A model generated the notes under the pieces. The model made no database searches. It saw only the letters and a program-made list of their open reading frames with translations, and had not been told where the DNA came from. A stretch of DNA of 9,921 nucleotides from an uncultured Lachnospiraceae bacterium (GTDB lineage: Bacteria; Bacillota; Clostridia; Lachnospirales; Lachnospiraceae): contig CADBUD010000360.1 in assembly GCA_902797785.1 (NCBI GenBank), positions 1 to 9,921 on the forward strand. The letters are read 5' to 3'. The position numbers were made by a program, and so were the translations under genes. This document shows positions 1-7,158 of this stretch, piece by piece; positions within the stretch are counted from its first letter, which is position 1, and each line of letters begins with the position of its first letter.

Positions 1-23
1 ACAAAAAAATGTCACAATCAAAA

Positions 24-62
24 AAGCGTTTCCAGACCTCACTTTTCTATCTGGAAACGCTT
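24..62 (-). terminator. Intrinsic terminator after the amidase gene
   Basis: Two 13-base arms (24-36 and 50-62), with the core GCGTTTCCAGA at 26-36 and its exact complement at 50-60, enclose a 13-nt loop. Read on the minus strand, the stem is followed by six T residues (complement of 20-25). This is the standard form of a rho-independent terminator and lies about 45 nt past the amidase stop codon. It closes the minus-strand signalling cluster. Confidence 0.9.
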
Positions 63-107
63 CCTAACATAATGGCATCAAATCATGCTGTCTTACTTTT
101 ATTCTCT

Positions 108-1403
108 TTAGTGGGATAGGAAATATTCATCTATTCCATCTGCCATTCCCATAACCAGCTGATTTTGGTAAGAATCCGTCTGCATCAGACGATCCTCTGC
201 CTCATTTGTCATAAATCCCATTTCTACGATGCTGACCGGTATCGTACACCAATTGATTCCGCTCATGCTGTCGGTATATATTACTCCTTTATTTATCGCT
301 CCTGTTCTGGCGCACATATGATTTACCAGAGCCGTAGACAAGGCATTGCATTCTGCAAATTTGGAACCGATATAAGGATTGGATGAGGTAGGGGACATCG
401 TAAGAATTCCTCTGGCAGAGGGCGCTCCTCCGTTAGCATGAACCCGGACAAAAATCTCCGCGCCGGAGCTGTTCGCTATCTTTGCCCGCTCGGAATTGCT
501 GATATTCACCTCATTTGTTCTTCGGATCATCACGACCTCATATCCACGTTTTTTTAATTCGGTTTCCAGTTTTAGCGATACGGTCAAATTGAGCTGATAT
601 TCTGGAACCCCGGTAGCCGTTCCACAGGTTCCGGAAGCGACTTTCGCTTTCATTTGGGAAGACCCCGGAGCCATCGGCTCTAAGGATGAATCGCCATGAA
701 GCTGATGCCCCGCATCAATAGCAACGATCCTTGCCTTTTTCTTTACGGTCACCTTGAGCTTTTTCTCTGCTCCTGTGACGGAGTGGATCAAAATGACAGC
801 GGTTCCTGGATTTTTTGCCCGAAGCTTTCCTTTTTGGGAGACAGTTACGATGTTTTTGTCTGAACTGGAAAAAAACAACTTTTTATTCGTCGGGTTTTGG
901 GGAACCAGCTTGATTGTCAACTGCTTTTTTTCTCCCAGCTCAAGCGTAAGCTTATTGCCGCCGCATTGAATCTTTTTCACCCGGACTACTGAGACAAATT
1001 TGCTTTTTTCCCCTTCTCCTGCTTCATTGAACGCAGCCACCTTATAAAAATAGCGTCTTCCATTTTTCATGGTAGTATCAGAATATTTTGTTTTTTTGGT
1101 TGTGCCAAGCAGCATCCACTTTTTTTCGTCCTTGCGCCTGCGGTAGATATGATATCCTTCTGCTTCCTCTACGGCTGACCATGTGAATGTGAACTTTTTC
1201 CCTTTTGATTTTTTGGACAGAATCACAACACGATCCGGTTCCTTTTTTGATATTTCCTCCTGCTCTTCTATTTCTTCCGATTCTTTTACCTCTTCCTCCG
1301 CTGCATTTACCTGAAAAAACGCCGTCCATGACAGTGTAAAAAGAAAACAAATACAAAAAAACGCGTACCATCGATGGCTTCGTCTGATTCTTTTTTCTAA
1401 CAT
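108..1403 (-). CDS. Secreted N-acetylmuramoyl-L-alanine amidase (Amidase_3) with FN3 and Ig-like domains
   Basis: This 431-residue protein should cleave the amide bond between N-acetylmuramic acid and the peptide stem of peptidoglycan, outside the cell. Residues 1-34 form a signal peptide: a basic start, a hydrophobic core around 13-30, and a likely cut near VNA-A. An acidic Glu-rich linker follows (35-55). Next come a fibronectin type III-like domain (about 58-142, with the WSAVEEAEGYHIYRR pattern) and a BIG2-like bacterial Ig domain (about 143-222). The catalytic Amidase_3 domain covers about 226-430. Its expected zinc ligands and catalytic residue are all present: H233 in DAGH, E268, H322 in VHAN, and E394 in VEMGF. 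The start is ATG with GAGGG a few bases upstream. It follows the receiver gene by 37 nt, so co-transcription is likely. No cell-wall anchor motif is visible. The non-catalytic domains probably bind wall or surface partners (inference). Confidence 0.92.
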   Translation of the reverse strand: MLEKRIRRSHRWYAFFCICFLFTLSWTAFFQVNAAEEEVKESEEIEEQEEISKKEPDRVVILSKKSKGKKFTFTWSAVEEAEGYHIYRRRKDEKKWMLLGTTKKTKYSDTTMKNGRRYFYKVAAFNEAGEGEKSKFVSVVRVKKIQCGGNKLTLELGEKKQLTIKLVPQNPTNKKLFFSSSDKNIVTVSQKGKLRAKNPGTAVILIHSVTGAEKKLKVTVKKKARIVAIDAGHQLHGDSSLEPMAPGSSQMKAKVASGTCGTATGVPEYQLNLTVSLKLETELKKRGYEVVMIRRTNEVNISNSERAKIANSSGAEIFVRVHANGGAPSARGILTMSPTSSNPYIGSKFAECNALSTALVNHMCARTGAINKGVIYTDSMSGINWCTIPVSIVEMGFMTNEAEDRLMQTDSYQNQLVMGMADGIDEYFLSH

Positions 1404-1440
1404 TTTTTACCCTCTTCTTTTTCTTATTCCTGCTAATTGT

Positions 1441-2325
1441 TTACATACTGCCTCTATACTCATATTTCCCACTTTGAATGTCACTTAACAGCTGACGCAT
1501 CTGTCCCTCTGCCTCTTCGTCATTGTAATCCTTTAACTGAAACCGGATTTCCTTTAGCTTTTCATCCACATATTCCGGTATAGCATAAGCATTTAAGTCT
1601 TCTATGCTTTTGAGTCCCTCTTTGATCCGAAAATGCTCGATATGATCCAGAATATATAACAGGCGGGCGTTTAAATCTCCCTGACTGATCGGTAGTTTTT
1701 CTTCTTTACTATACGAGCCCAGCTTCGTCGCAAGCACTTTTAAAACCCGGTGAATCATAACTTCCGTCCGTTCAGCATCATTTTCCACCATCCGCATCCT
1801 TGCATGACGAATCCGCTCACAAATCTCGGTATCGATCTGATATCCCAGCACCTCATCCATCTTTTTGATGGCTACAGAATAATGTGCCTCTTGAACATCC
1901 TTTAGAACATCCAAAATCCGTTTGTGAAGCTCTAAATCTGACATCGGGAGCTTTCCCAGACGTTTGAACACGCTTTCAATTCGTTCATGAAGATCTCTTG
2001 CATCGAATGGTTTGGTAATATAATCCATAATTCCCAGACGTGACCCTTCAATGACAGTGTTTTTATCTTTCATTGCTGTCAGGAAAATGACCGGTACAGT
2101 CTGCCCGGCCTCCAACCCGCGAATCTGACGCAGTGTCTCGATTCCATCCATCACCGGCATCTGGACATCTAAAAGAATCAGGTCTACCTTTTCTTTATAT
2201 AATACCTTTAATGCTCTCCTTCCAGATATAACAGAAATGACATCGTATTTGACCTTTAATTCCTGTTCAATCGTTGCAAGGTTCGTTGCATTATCATCCA
2301 CTGCAAGGATTTTCATTTTTTCCAT
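1441..2325 (-). CDS. Stand-alone response regulator: receiver domain plus duplicated helical module
   Basis: The protein has 294 residues. An N-terminal CheY-like receiver domain (about 4-122) carries the acidic pair D10/D11, the phospho-acceptor D53 in LLDVQMP, T83 and K105 in KPFD, so it should accept phosphate. No DNA-binding, GGDEF or other known output domain follows. Instead residues about 128-283 are alpha-helical and hold two diverged tandem copies (about 128-197 and 214-283) of a module that also ends the neighbouring hybrid kinase. The output is therefore probably protein interaction within this signalling pathway (inference). The start at 2325 is chosen over an upstream in-frame ATG at 2370 because AGGAGG lies 7 nt before it and the receiver fold begins at once. 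The gene lies 195 nt downstream of the kinase, which is its likely phosphodonor, and may also have its own promoter. Confidence 0.88.
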   Translation of the reverse strand: MEKMKILAVDDNATNLATIEQELKVKYDVISVISGRRALKVLYKEKVDLILLDVQMPVMDGIETLRQIRGLEAGQTVPVIFLTAMKDKNTVIEGSRLGIMDYITKPFDARDLHERIESVFKRLGKLPMSDLELHKRILDVLKDVQEAHYSVAIKKMDEVLGYQIDTEICERIRHARMRMVENDAERTEVMIHRVLKVLATKLGSYSKEEKLPISQGDLNARLLYILDHIEHFRIKEGLKSIEDLNAYAIPEYVDEKLKEIRFQLKDYNDEEAEGQMRQLLSDIQSGKYEYRGSM

Positions 2326-2332
2326 TTTTGTT

Positions 2333-2338
2333 CCTCCT
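2333..2338 (-). promoter_or_regulatory. Ribosome binding site that sets the receiver gene start
   Basis: On the minus strand this is a perfect AGGAGG, 7 nt before the ATG at 2325. The in-frame ATG at 2370 has no comparable site, so the shorter protein is preferred. Confidence 0.85.
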
Positions 2339-2357
2339 ATATAAACCATCGTTTTAT

Positions 2358-2380
2358 AGAGTAAACGCACGAAATATATG
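2358..2380. repeat. Inverted repeat AAACGCA / TGCGTTT in the receiver gene leader
   Basis: The seven-base arms AAACGCA and TGCGTTT are separated by 9 nt, about 30 bases upstream of the receiver gene start. The repeat overlaps the proposed -10 box, so it could be an operator or a leader hairpin. The inner core ACGCA...TGCGT resembles the palindromes at 9156-9174 and 7734-7752, though the spacing differs. Confidence 0.5.
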
Positions 2381-2400
2381 CGTTTGCTCTAGCACATCAA
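2373..2400 (-). promoter_or_regulatory. Possible promoter of the receiver-amidase pair
   Basis: On the minus strand TTGATG (2395-2400) and TATATT (2373-2378) are separated by 16 nt. This fits a housekeeping sigma-factor promoter moderately well and would start transcription near 2366. It would let the receiver and amidase genes be expressed apart from the kinase. The match is not strong, and read-through from the kinase promoter remains possible. Confidence 0.4.
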
Positions 2401-2410
2401 TGCACACAAA

Positions 2411-2460
2411 GCGCGATAGGAAAGGCACCATCAGTGCCTCGCGTCTGGCGCAATAGGAAA
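2411..2460. repeat. Pair of short direct repeats with an embedded hairpin
   Basis: The 13-mer GCGCRATAGGAAA occurs at 2411-2423 (R = G) and 2448-2460 (R = A). Between the copies a short hairpin forms from AGGCAC (2423-2428) and GTGCCT (2434-2439), and CGCG bases outside it can also pair. The arrangement looks like an intergenic repeat unit and not like coding sequence. Its function is unknown. Confidence 0.55.
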
Positions 2461-2484
2461 CGAACAAATTCGTTTCCTATTTTT
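2452..2484 (+). terminator. Terminator-like hairpin between kinase and receiver genes
   Basis: A perfect 13-bp stem (2452-2464 with 2469-2481) closes a CAAA loop and is followed by a T-run to 2484 on the plus strand. The U-run is therefore on the strand opposite to the flanking genes. On the minus strand the stem is followed by GCGCC, so it would make a poor terminator for the kinase. It may act as an mRNA-processing or stabilising hairpin, or belong to the neighbouring repeat unit. Confidence 0.5.
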
Positions 2485-2520
2485 AATCCGTTCGAAATTT
2501 GTTATCCTACCATCCAGGTG

Positions 2521-5463
2521 TTACAGTTTTTTCAGGTACTCCCGTATCATATCTTCTGCTGCTTCATCATCATATATTTTTATCTTTTTTTCAGCATTTT
2601 TCAAAAGCTGATCCGTGGCAGCATCCAAAAGATAGGTATTCATGATGCTCCGGATATCCTCAAGTGCATCCTTGGTATGGAAATCTTCTATTTTCATCAG
2701 GGCCGACTGGAGCAGTTCTTTTAACTGAGCTTTGGAAAGCTCTCTCTTTCTGTCAGTCTCTTGCACAGAAACATTCAGCTTCATGATCCGCTTGAGCAGA
2801 TTCAGCAAATTCGCATACTCATCTAAAAGCCTAGCGACATCCTCTCGGATTCCTTCCAGATTTCCGCTCTTAGCTGCCATTTCGTGGCTTTTGGCTCGGT
2901 TTGACAGGCTCATTGCTCCAATATTGGCAGATGCGCTCTTTAGTCCATGAACTAAAATCCCATAATTTTTGGCATCCATCTGTTCTGCTGCTGTCTGCAT
3001 CAGTTTGATTTTTTCATACCCTTCTTCAGCATAGATTCCCAAAAGTTCTACATAATCCTCTGCATGCTCTCCGAACCGCTCTTCTACAACAGCTTCATCA
3101 ATTTCACGAAGCTTTTTGACTCGTTTCATAATCTGGAATTCTTTTTTGTCCTCAGGAGCTTCCGACGACTTTTTCCCAGGATGTGCTTCCTTTTTTGGCG
3201 TTTCGGAATAGATCTCATCTGAGCTCAGACTCTTTACATTTAAAAATGTAGAAGTTCTTGAAGAATTTTTCTCCCGCTTCATTTCTTCCGGAATGACTTC
3301 ATTTAAAACACTGTCCATTTCCTTCCGGTCAATTGGCTTTACAAGAAAGAGAAAAACTCCATTGTTGGCAAACATCTCTCTCGCTTCATCTGAAACATTT
3401 GCTGTCAATGCAATAATCGGCACCTCCTGACCATTTTCTCCCGCTTCTTTCCGAATCAGGCGTGTCGCCTCCACGCCGTCCATCTCCGGCATCATATAGT
3501 CCATAAAAATCGCATGAAAACGTTTTTGACGAACCAGATTGATACTTTCCCGTCCGCTCTCTGCCAAGGTGACATGGAGCGCATAGGCTTCTAAGAACTT
3601 CTGTGCTACTTTTAGATTGACTTTATTATCATCCACTACCAGCACATGTGCTTCCGGCGCTTCAAAGGACGGAATTTTTAGGGACTCTTTTCCATGTACT
3701 TCCTTTCCCTTGGATTCTTCTTCCCATTCATCCCTGATTTCCTGGAACAGCTCTGCCGTAAAGATCGAACCGATTCCAATCTCACTTTCAATGGTGATGT
3801 CTCCTCCCATCATTTTTGCCAGACGCTTTGATACCGCAAGTCCAAGACCAACACCTTCATTCTGCCGGTTCATATCACTGTCGATCTGCTGAAAATTCTG
3901 AAACAGCTCCCTCGTCTGATCTTTCTTGATTCCAATTCCTGTATCAATGACCTTGCAGATAATCTTGACCCGGTTGTTATTCTTTTTCTGCGCGCGAAGA
4001 ATAAATTCGATTTTTCCTTTTCGCGTGAATTTGATGGCATTATCCAACAGCCCCCATAAGATCTGTCCGACTCGCTTTTCGTCTCCATAAAGATGTTTGG
4101 GAAGAGACTGTTCGAGATTGAATTTCAGGTTCAGTCCCTTCTTTTTGGCATCCTCCTCCGCATCGACATGAATCTTTTCAAGCATTTTGGGAAAATCATA
4201 CTCAGACGGATGAAGCTGCATCTTTCCAAGCTCCATCTGGGATACATCCAGAATCTCATCGATGATACGCAGAAGATTGTCGGATGCCGCCTTGATGTCA
4301 CAGGCATAATAATATACTTTTCGACCAACACTCTCTTCCATGATCAGATCGCTCATCCCGACAATCGCATTCATCGGAGTCCTGATTTCATGAGATACCG
4401 TCGCCAGGAAATTGCTCTTTGCCCGATTGGCAGAGTCTGCCTCCTCCCGCAAAAGAATCAGTTGTTTCATATCATTTTTCTGTTTCGTAATATCCAAGAT
4501 CAAGGCAACTCCGCCGTGTATCTTTTGATCATCATCCTTGAACTGATAGGTACGAACCTGATAGCAGCGGTCATCCATCGAAAATTCATGTACCTCTCCC
4601 CCTTGAAATAAGGAACGAATCTGTTTTCTCCTTTTATCCTCTGAGCAGTTTTCCGGATTCATCAGCTCCTGGAACATTTTTTTTGCGCCCGCATTTGACT
4701 CTAAGAGCCGATAATTTTCATCCACGATAAGAATCGCGTCATCCATGATGTCAAAGACCTGATCTTTTGCCAGATTCACCAAATCGAAAACATTTTCCTT
4801 CACGGAATAAATGACAAGAAGGGAAACCACGAGCATGTCTGCCAGCGGGGTAAAGTCATAGTTGGAAACCAGGCCGAACGCATAGGACAACAGGGCTAAC
4901 ACCGGAATGCATGAGGCAGTAATGAAGGCGAAAAGAATCCGTTTTCTCTTATCTGTCACCTCTCCAGAAATCAGCATCCGGATTGCGTAAAACAGGGAAA
5001 TTCCATAGAGCCATGCAACATTGGCCAGCATGATTCCGTAAAGAATCCCCTTGCCCATAACAAGATGCGGAAACATTCCAGTATCTACAAACTCAATGGT
5101 CGTATAGTAAAAATACATATTTTCACAATTCCATGTTCCGACCAGAATCAGGGAAGATATCAACAGATGCACCGCCTTTAGTGCATTCGGATATTTTTTC
5201 CCCAGATATTTTAAAACAAACATGACATAAAAATAGGGGATGACAGATGTCCCAACATACTCAACCTTCAGTCCCTGAAGTGCCGCTTCTTTTGTTGGGC
5301 TGAATACGAGCAGCAAATAACCAATATTTTGAAGAAGTACAGCAAAAATCAAAATAATCAAATAATCGTATTTATTATCTTTTCGTTTTCTCAATATATA
5401 GGAAATGGAAAATATCATAATTCCCAATCCTATCACTTGTAATAAGTTCAAAAAATTCAGCAT
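2521..5463 (-). CDS. Hybrid sensor histidine kinase: 7TM-PAS-HisKA-HATPase-REC-HPt plus helical tail
   Basis: This is a 980-residue membrane kinase running a full phosphorelay. Residues about 1-225 hold seven hydrophobic segments typical of 7TM histidine kinases. A PAS domain follows (about 235-327). HisKA (about 348-414) has H358 in SHEIRTP. HATPase_c (about 457-574) has N475 in LLDNAIKF, DTGIG at 507-511 and GVGLGL at 537-542. The receiver domain (about 605-727) has D611/D612, acceptor D655 and K709. A polar linker leads to an HPt domain (about 782-892) with H839 in VHGLKSAS. The last 70 residues are a helical module shared with the adjacent receiver protein. All phosphorelay residues are intact. 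The start at 5463 has GGGAGG 6 nt upstream and leads straight into the first membrane segment. An alternative ATG at 5517 overlaps the previous stop (ATGA) and would add 18 residues, but it lacks a clear ribosome binding site. The ligand is unknown. Confidence 0.93.
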   Translation of the reverse strand: MLNFLNLLQVIGLGIMIFSISYILRKRKDNKYDYLIILIFAVLLQNIGYLLLVFSPTKEAALQGLKVEYVGTSVIPYFYVMFVLKYLGKKYPNALKAVHLLISSLILVGTWNCENMYFYYTTIEFVDTGMFPHLVMGKGILYGIMLANVAWLYGISLFYAIRMLISGEVTDKRKRILFAFITASCIPVLALLSYAFGLVSNYDFTPLADMLVVSLLVIYSVKENVFDLVNLAKDQVFDIMDDAILIVDENYRLLESNAGAKKMFQELMNPENCSEDKRRKQIRSLFQGGEVHEFSMDDRCYQVRTYQFKDDDQKIHGGVALILDITKQKNDMKQLILLREEADSANRAKSNFLATVSHEIRTPMNAIVGMSDLIMEESVGRKVYYYACDIKAASDNLLRIIDEILDVSQMELGKMQLHPSEYDFPKMLEKIHVDAEEDAKKKGLNLKFNLEQSLPKHLYGDEKRVGQILWGLLDNAIKFTRKGKIEFILRAQKKNNNRVKIICKVIDTGIGIKKDQTRELFQNFQQIDSDMNRQNEGVGLGLAVSKRLAKMMGGDITIESEIGIGSIFTAELFQEIRDEWEEESKGKEVHGKESLKIPSFEAPEAHVLVVDDNKVNLKVAQKFLEAYALHVTLAESGRESINLVRQKRFHAIFMDYMMPEMDGVEATRLIRKEAGENGQEVPIIALTANVSDEAREMFANNGVFLFLVKPIDRKEMDSVLNEVIPEEMKREKNSSRTSTFLNVKSLSSDEIYSETPKKEAHPGKKSSEAPEDKKEFQIMKRVKKLREIDEAVVEERFGEHAEDYVELLGIYAEEGYEKIKLMQTAAEQMDAKNYGILVHGLKSASANIGAMSLSNRAKSHEMAAKSGNLEGIREDVARLLDEYANLLNLLKRIMKLNVSVQETDRKRELSKAQLKELLQSALMKIEDFHTKDALEDIRSIMNTYLLDAATDQLLKNAEKKIKIYDDEAAEDMIREYLKKL

Positions 5464-5469
5464 TTCATC

Positions 5470-5475
5470 CCTCCC
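5470..5475 (-). promoter_or_regulatory. Ribosome binding site favouring the inner kinase start
   Basis: GGGAGG on the minus strand lies 6 nt before the ATG at 5463. The ATG at 5517 is supported only by its overlap with the upstream stop codon, so it would depend on translational coupling. Confidence 0.65.
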
Positions 5476-5513
5476 AAAAGGCCTTCGCACTAAGGAAACC
5501 AAGACCTTTTCCA

Positions 5514-5795
5514 TCATACAGCATCTTCGTCAGATGCTTCTGCTGCTCCTTTTTTCTTCTCTTCTTTTTTTAGGATCACCTGCTCGATCCTCGAACCAAT
5601 CAGACAGCCGACAAACATTCCAAACAGCATGCCAACGCAGATTCCAAAGACTCCAAAAAATCTCATAGAAATCACACCGCCCAATAAAAGACCAAGAGCC
5701 ATAAAAATAGCGGCAAACGATATTTTTATCTCAGCAGCTGACGCCGCTGTTCCTGATTTTTGAGATTGTTTTTCCTTTTGACCTGTTTCTTCCAT
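5514..5795 (-). CDS. Small two-TM glycine-zipper membrane protein
   Basis: I do not recognise a named family for this 93-residue protein. A polar N-terminus (1-24) is followed by two hydrophobic segments (about 26-44 and 48-68), then a highly charged tail (EQVILKKEEKKK and an acidic end). The second segment has a perfect glycine zipper: G51, G55, G59, G63 and G67, each four residues apart. Such a pattern allows tight helix packing, so oligomers or docking onto other membrane helices are likely (inference). It is the first gene after the promoter at 5834-5862, and its TGA overlaps an ATG of the kinase frame. It could be a membrane accessory to the 7TM kinase. The start ATG has AGGGAGGG about 9 nt upstream. 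A general glycine-zipper or AtpI-like small membrane protein is the alternative reading. Confidence 0.75.
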   Translation of the reverse strand: MEETGQKEKQSQKSGTAASAAEIKISFAAIFMALGLLLGGVISMRFFGVFGICVGMLFGMFVGCLIGSRIEQVILKKEEKKKGAAEASDEDAV

Positions 5796-5833
5796 CTTGG
5801 GACTCCCTCCCTTTTCTTTTTCTTTCCCTGTCT

Positions 5834-5862
5834 ATTCTATCAAACTTTATGAAAATAATCAA
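5834..5862 (-). promoter_or_regulatory. Promoter of the membrane protein-kinase operon
   Basis: On the minus strand TTGATT (5857-5862) and TAGAAT (5834-5839) are separated by exactly 17 nt. Transcription would begin near 5827, leaving a leader of about 30 nt before the ATG at 5795. It faces away from the HD-GYP promoter, and the two -35 boxes are only 15 nt apart. Confidence 0.75.
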
Positions 5863-5877
5863 TTGCTAACTTTATGA

Positions 5878-5906
5878 TTGCATTTCTTCTTTTTCTTTTA
5901 TATAAT
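5878..5906 (+). promoter_or_regulatory. Promoter of the HD-GYP gene
   Basis: TTGCAT (5878-5883) and a perfect TATAAT (5901-5906) are separated by 17 nt, which predicts a start near 5913. It is divergent from the kinase-operon promoter, so a regulator bound between them could act on both genes. Confidence 0.8.
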
Positions 5907-5913
5907 AGAAAGT

Positions 5914-5940
5914 GTCGAAGCTGCTGTTTTTCCCTTCGAC
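5914..5940 (+). promoter_or_regulatory. Hairpin at the 5' end of the HD-GYP transcript
   Basis: GTCGAAG (5914-5920) pairs with CTTCGAC (5934-5940) around a 13-nt loop. It begins within a base or two of the predicted transcript start. Such a position often protects a message from 5'-end decay, and it could also be an operator site. It ends 9 nt before the ribosome binding site and lacks a U-run, so it is not a terminator. Confidence 0.5.
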
Positions 5941-5949
5941 AGCATTAAA

Positions 5950-5955
5950 AGGAGG
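5950..5955 (+). promoter_or_regulatory. Ribosome binding site for a TTG start
   Basis: A perfect AGGAGG is followed after 8 nt by TTG at 5964. No in-frame ATG sits at a suitable distance, so this site decides the unusual start codon. Confidence 0.85.
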
Positions 5956-5963
5956 AAGTCGTT

Positions 5964-7061
5964 TTGAACATTGTATCAACACCACTTGAGTCGGTTCCGC
6001 CATATTCTATTCTGGCAGAGGATGTGTATGTGAATTTCACTTTAATTTCACCATCTGGCTCGATCCTTACGCCGACTCTTCTTTCTAATATAAAAAAATA
6101 TCAGCTGGAAAGCCTGAATATCTGGGTGGACGAAAAAAAAGATTCCAGTCCGCCGCCTGCTGCCCTTACCCGGAAGACCCAGTTAGAGCAGATGAAACAA
6201 AGCTCGGACTTCAAAGAATTTAAACAGAATTATACTTCCACCCTTTCCAGCTTTCAGCAAAATATGTATGCTTTGGTCAATGATCCTTCCCACCAGCAGG
6301 AGGTCATCAATTCCATCGTTGAGGAAAGTCTCCACTATTCCGAGCTTCATACCTCAGAGGAATATAACGCACTGGACATGATCATCTGCATGAAAGAATT
6401 TGATGATTCTACCTTTTCCCATAGTCTGAATGTCTCCCTGATCTGCGAGGCATTCGGCTCCTGGCTCAATATGTCAAAAGAAAATATTGAACTCCTGCGT
6501 CTGGCAGGCCTGCTGCACGATATCGGAAAGCTAACGATTGATAAAGATATTATTACAAAGCCGGGAAAACTTTTAGATCATGAATTTAATGAAATCAAAA
6601 AACATCCGCTTGCTGGTTATCAAATTCTGAAAAATACGGATTTGGACGTCCGCATTCACTATGCCGCCCTGCAGCATCATGAAAAAATTGATGGATCCGG
6701 TTATCCTTTCGGAATCAAAGAAAAGCAGATTCACTACATTTCAAAAATTGTCAGTATCGTAGATGTCTATGAGGCCATGACCGCGACGCGGTGTTACCGC
6801 AAACCAATGTGCCCGTTCAAGGTTCTCCAAATCATGCGCCACGATGCCACGACCAAATATGATCTGAATCTTATTGCGACCTTTTTCAGTGGAATCACCT
6901 CAACCTATATCAATAAATCCGTCGAGCTTTCTGATGGCTCAAAGGGTGTTGTAAAATATACTGCCAAAAGTGAGTTTGACAAGCCTACGATTGTCTGCTT
7001 CAATGGAAAAATCATCCATATGAAGGAGCATCCGGAGCTCTACATCAAAGAATTAATTTAA
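5964..7061 (+). CDS. HD-GYP domain protein, probable cyclic-di-GMP phosphodiesterase
   Basis: The protein has 365 residues and starts at TTG. The N-terminal 140 residues are polar, have no membrane segment, and look like the variable region that precedes many HD-GYP domains. The HD-GYP domain (about 145-310) is complete: H153, H185-D186 within HDIGK, H214 in KHPLAGY, H238-H239-E240, the signature DGSGYP (243-248) and D267 in VDVYEAMTATRCYR. Enzymes with these residues use bound metals to hydrolyse the second messenger cyclic-di-GMP; activity here is inferred. A C-terminal stretch (about 315-365) with ELSDGSKGVV resembles the small beta-rich tail seen in this class. The protein is probably cytosolic. 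It has its own promoter, divergent from the membrane protein-kinase operon, so joint regulation is possible. A bidirectional terminator follows at once. Confidence 0.92.
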   Translation: MNIVSTPLESVPPYSILAEDVYVNFTLISPSGSILTPTLLSNIKKYQLESLNIWVDEKKDSSPPPAALTRKTQLEQMKQSSDFKEFKQNYTSTLSSFQQNMYALVNDPSHQQEVINSIVEESLHYSELHTSEEYNALDMIICMKEFDDSTFSHSLNVSLICEAFGSWLNMSKENIELLRLAGLLHDIGKLTIDKDIITKPGKLLDHEFNEIKKHPLAGYQILKNTDLDVRIHYAALQHHEKIDGSGYPFGIKEKQIHYISKIVSIVDVYEAMTATRCYRKPMCPFKVLQIMRHDATTKYDLNLIATFFSGITSTYINKSVELSDGSKGVVKYTAKSEFDKPTIVCFNGKIIHMKEHPELYIKELI

Positions 7062-7104
7062 GTAAAAACGTCTGATGGAATGATTTCCATCAGACGTTTT
7101 TACT
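7061..7104. terminator. Bidirectional terminator between HD-GYP and DJ-1 genes
   Basis: A perfect 20-bp stem (7061-7080 with 7085-7104) closes a TGAT tetraloop. The outer part is AGTAAAAACG on one arm and CGTTTTTACT on the other, so each strand ends in a T-run within the stem. It begins at the last base of the HD-GYP stop codon and lies 55 nt past the stop of the convergent DJ-1 family gene. It can serve both. Confidence 0.92.
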
Positions 7105-7158
7105 AACATATAATCCTTTTAGAAGTTATCGAAAACAAATAAACTCAATCCCTATCAT

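Noticed and set aside
4093..4611. A 172-residue plus-strand frame inside the kinase gene
   Set aside because: It lies antisense to the HisKA and PAS coding region, whose motifs are intact; no separate promoter or family signature is visible.
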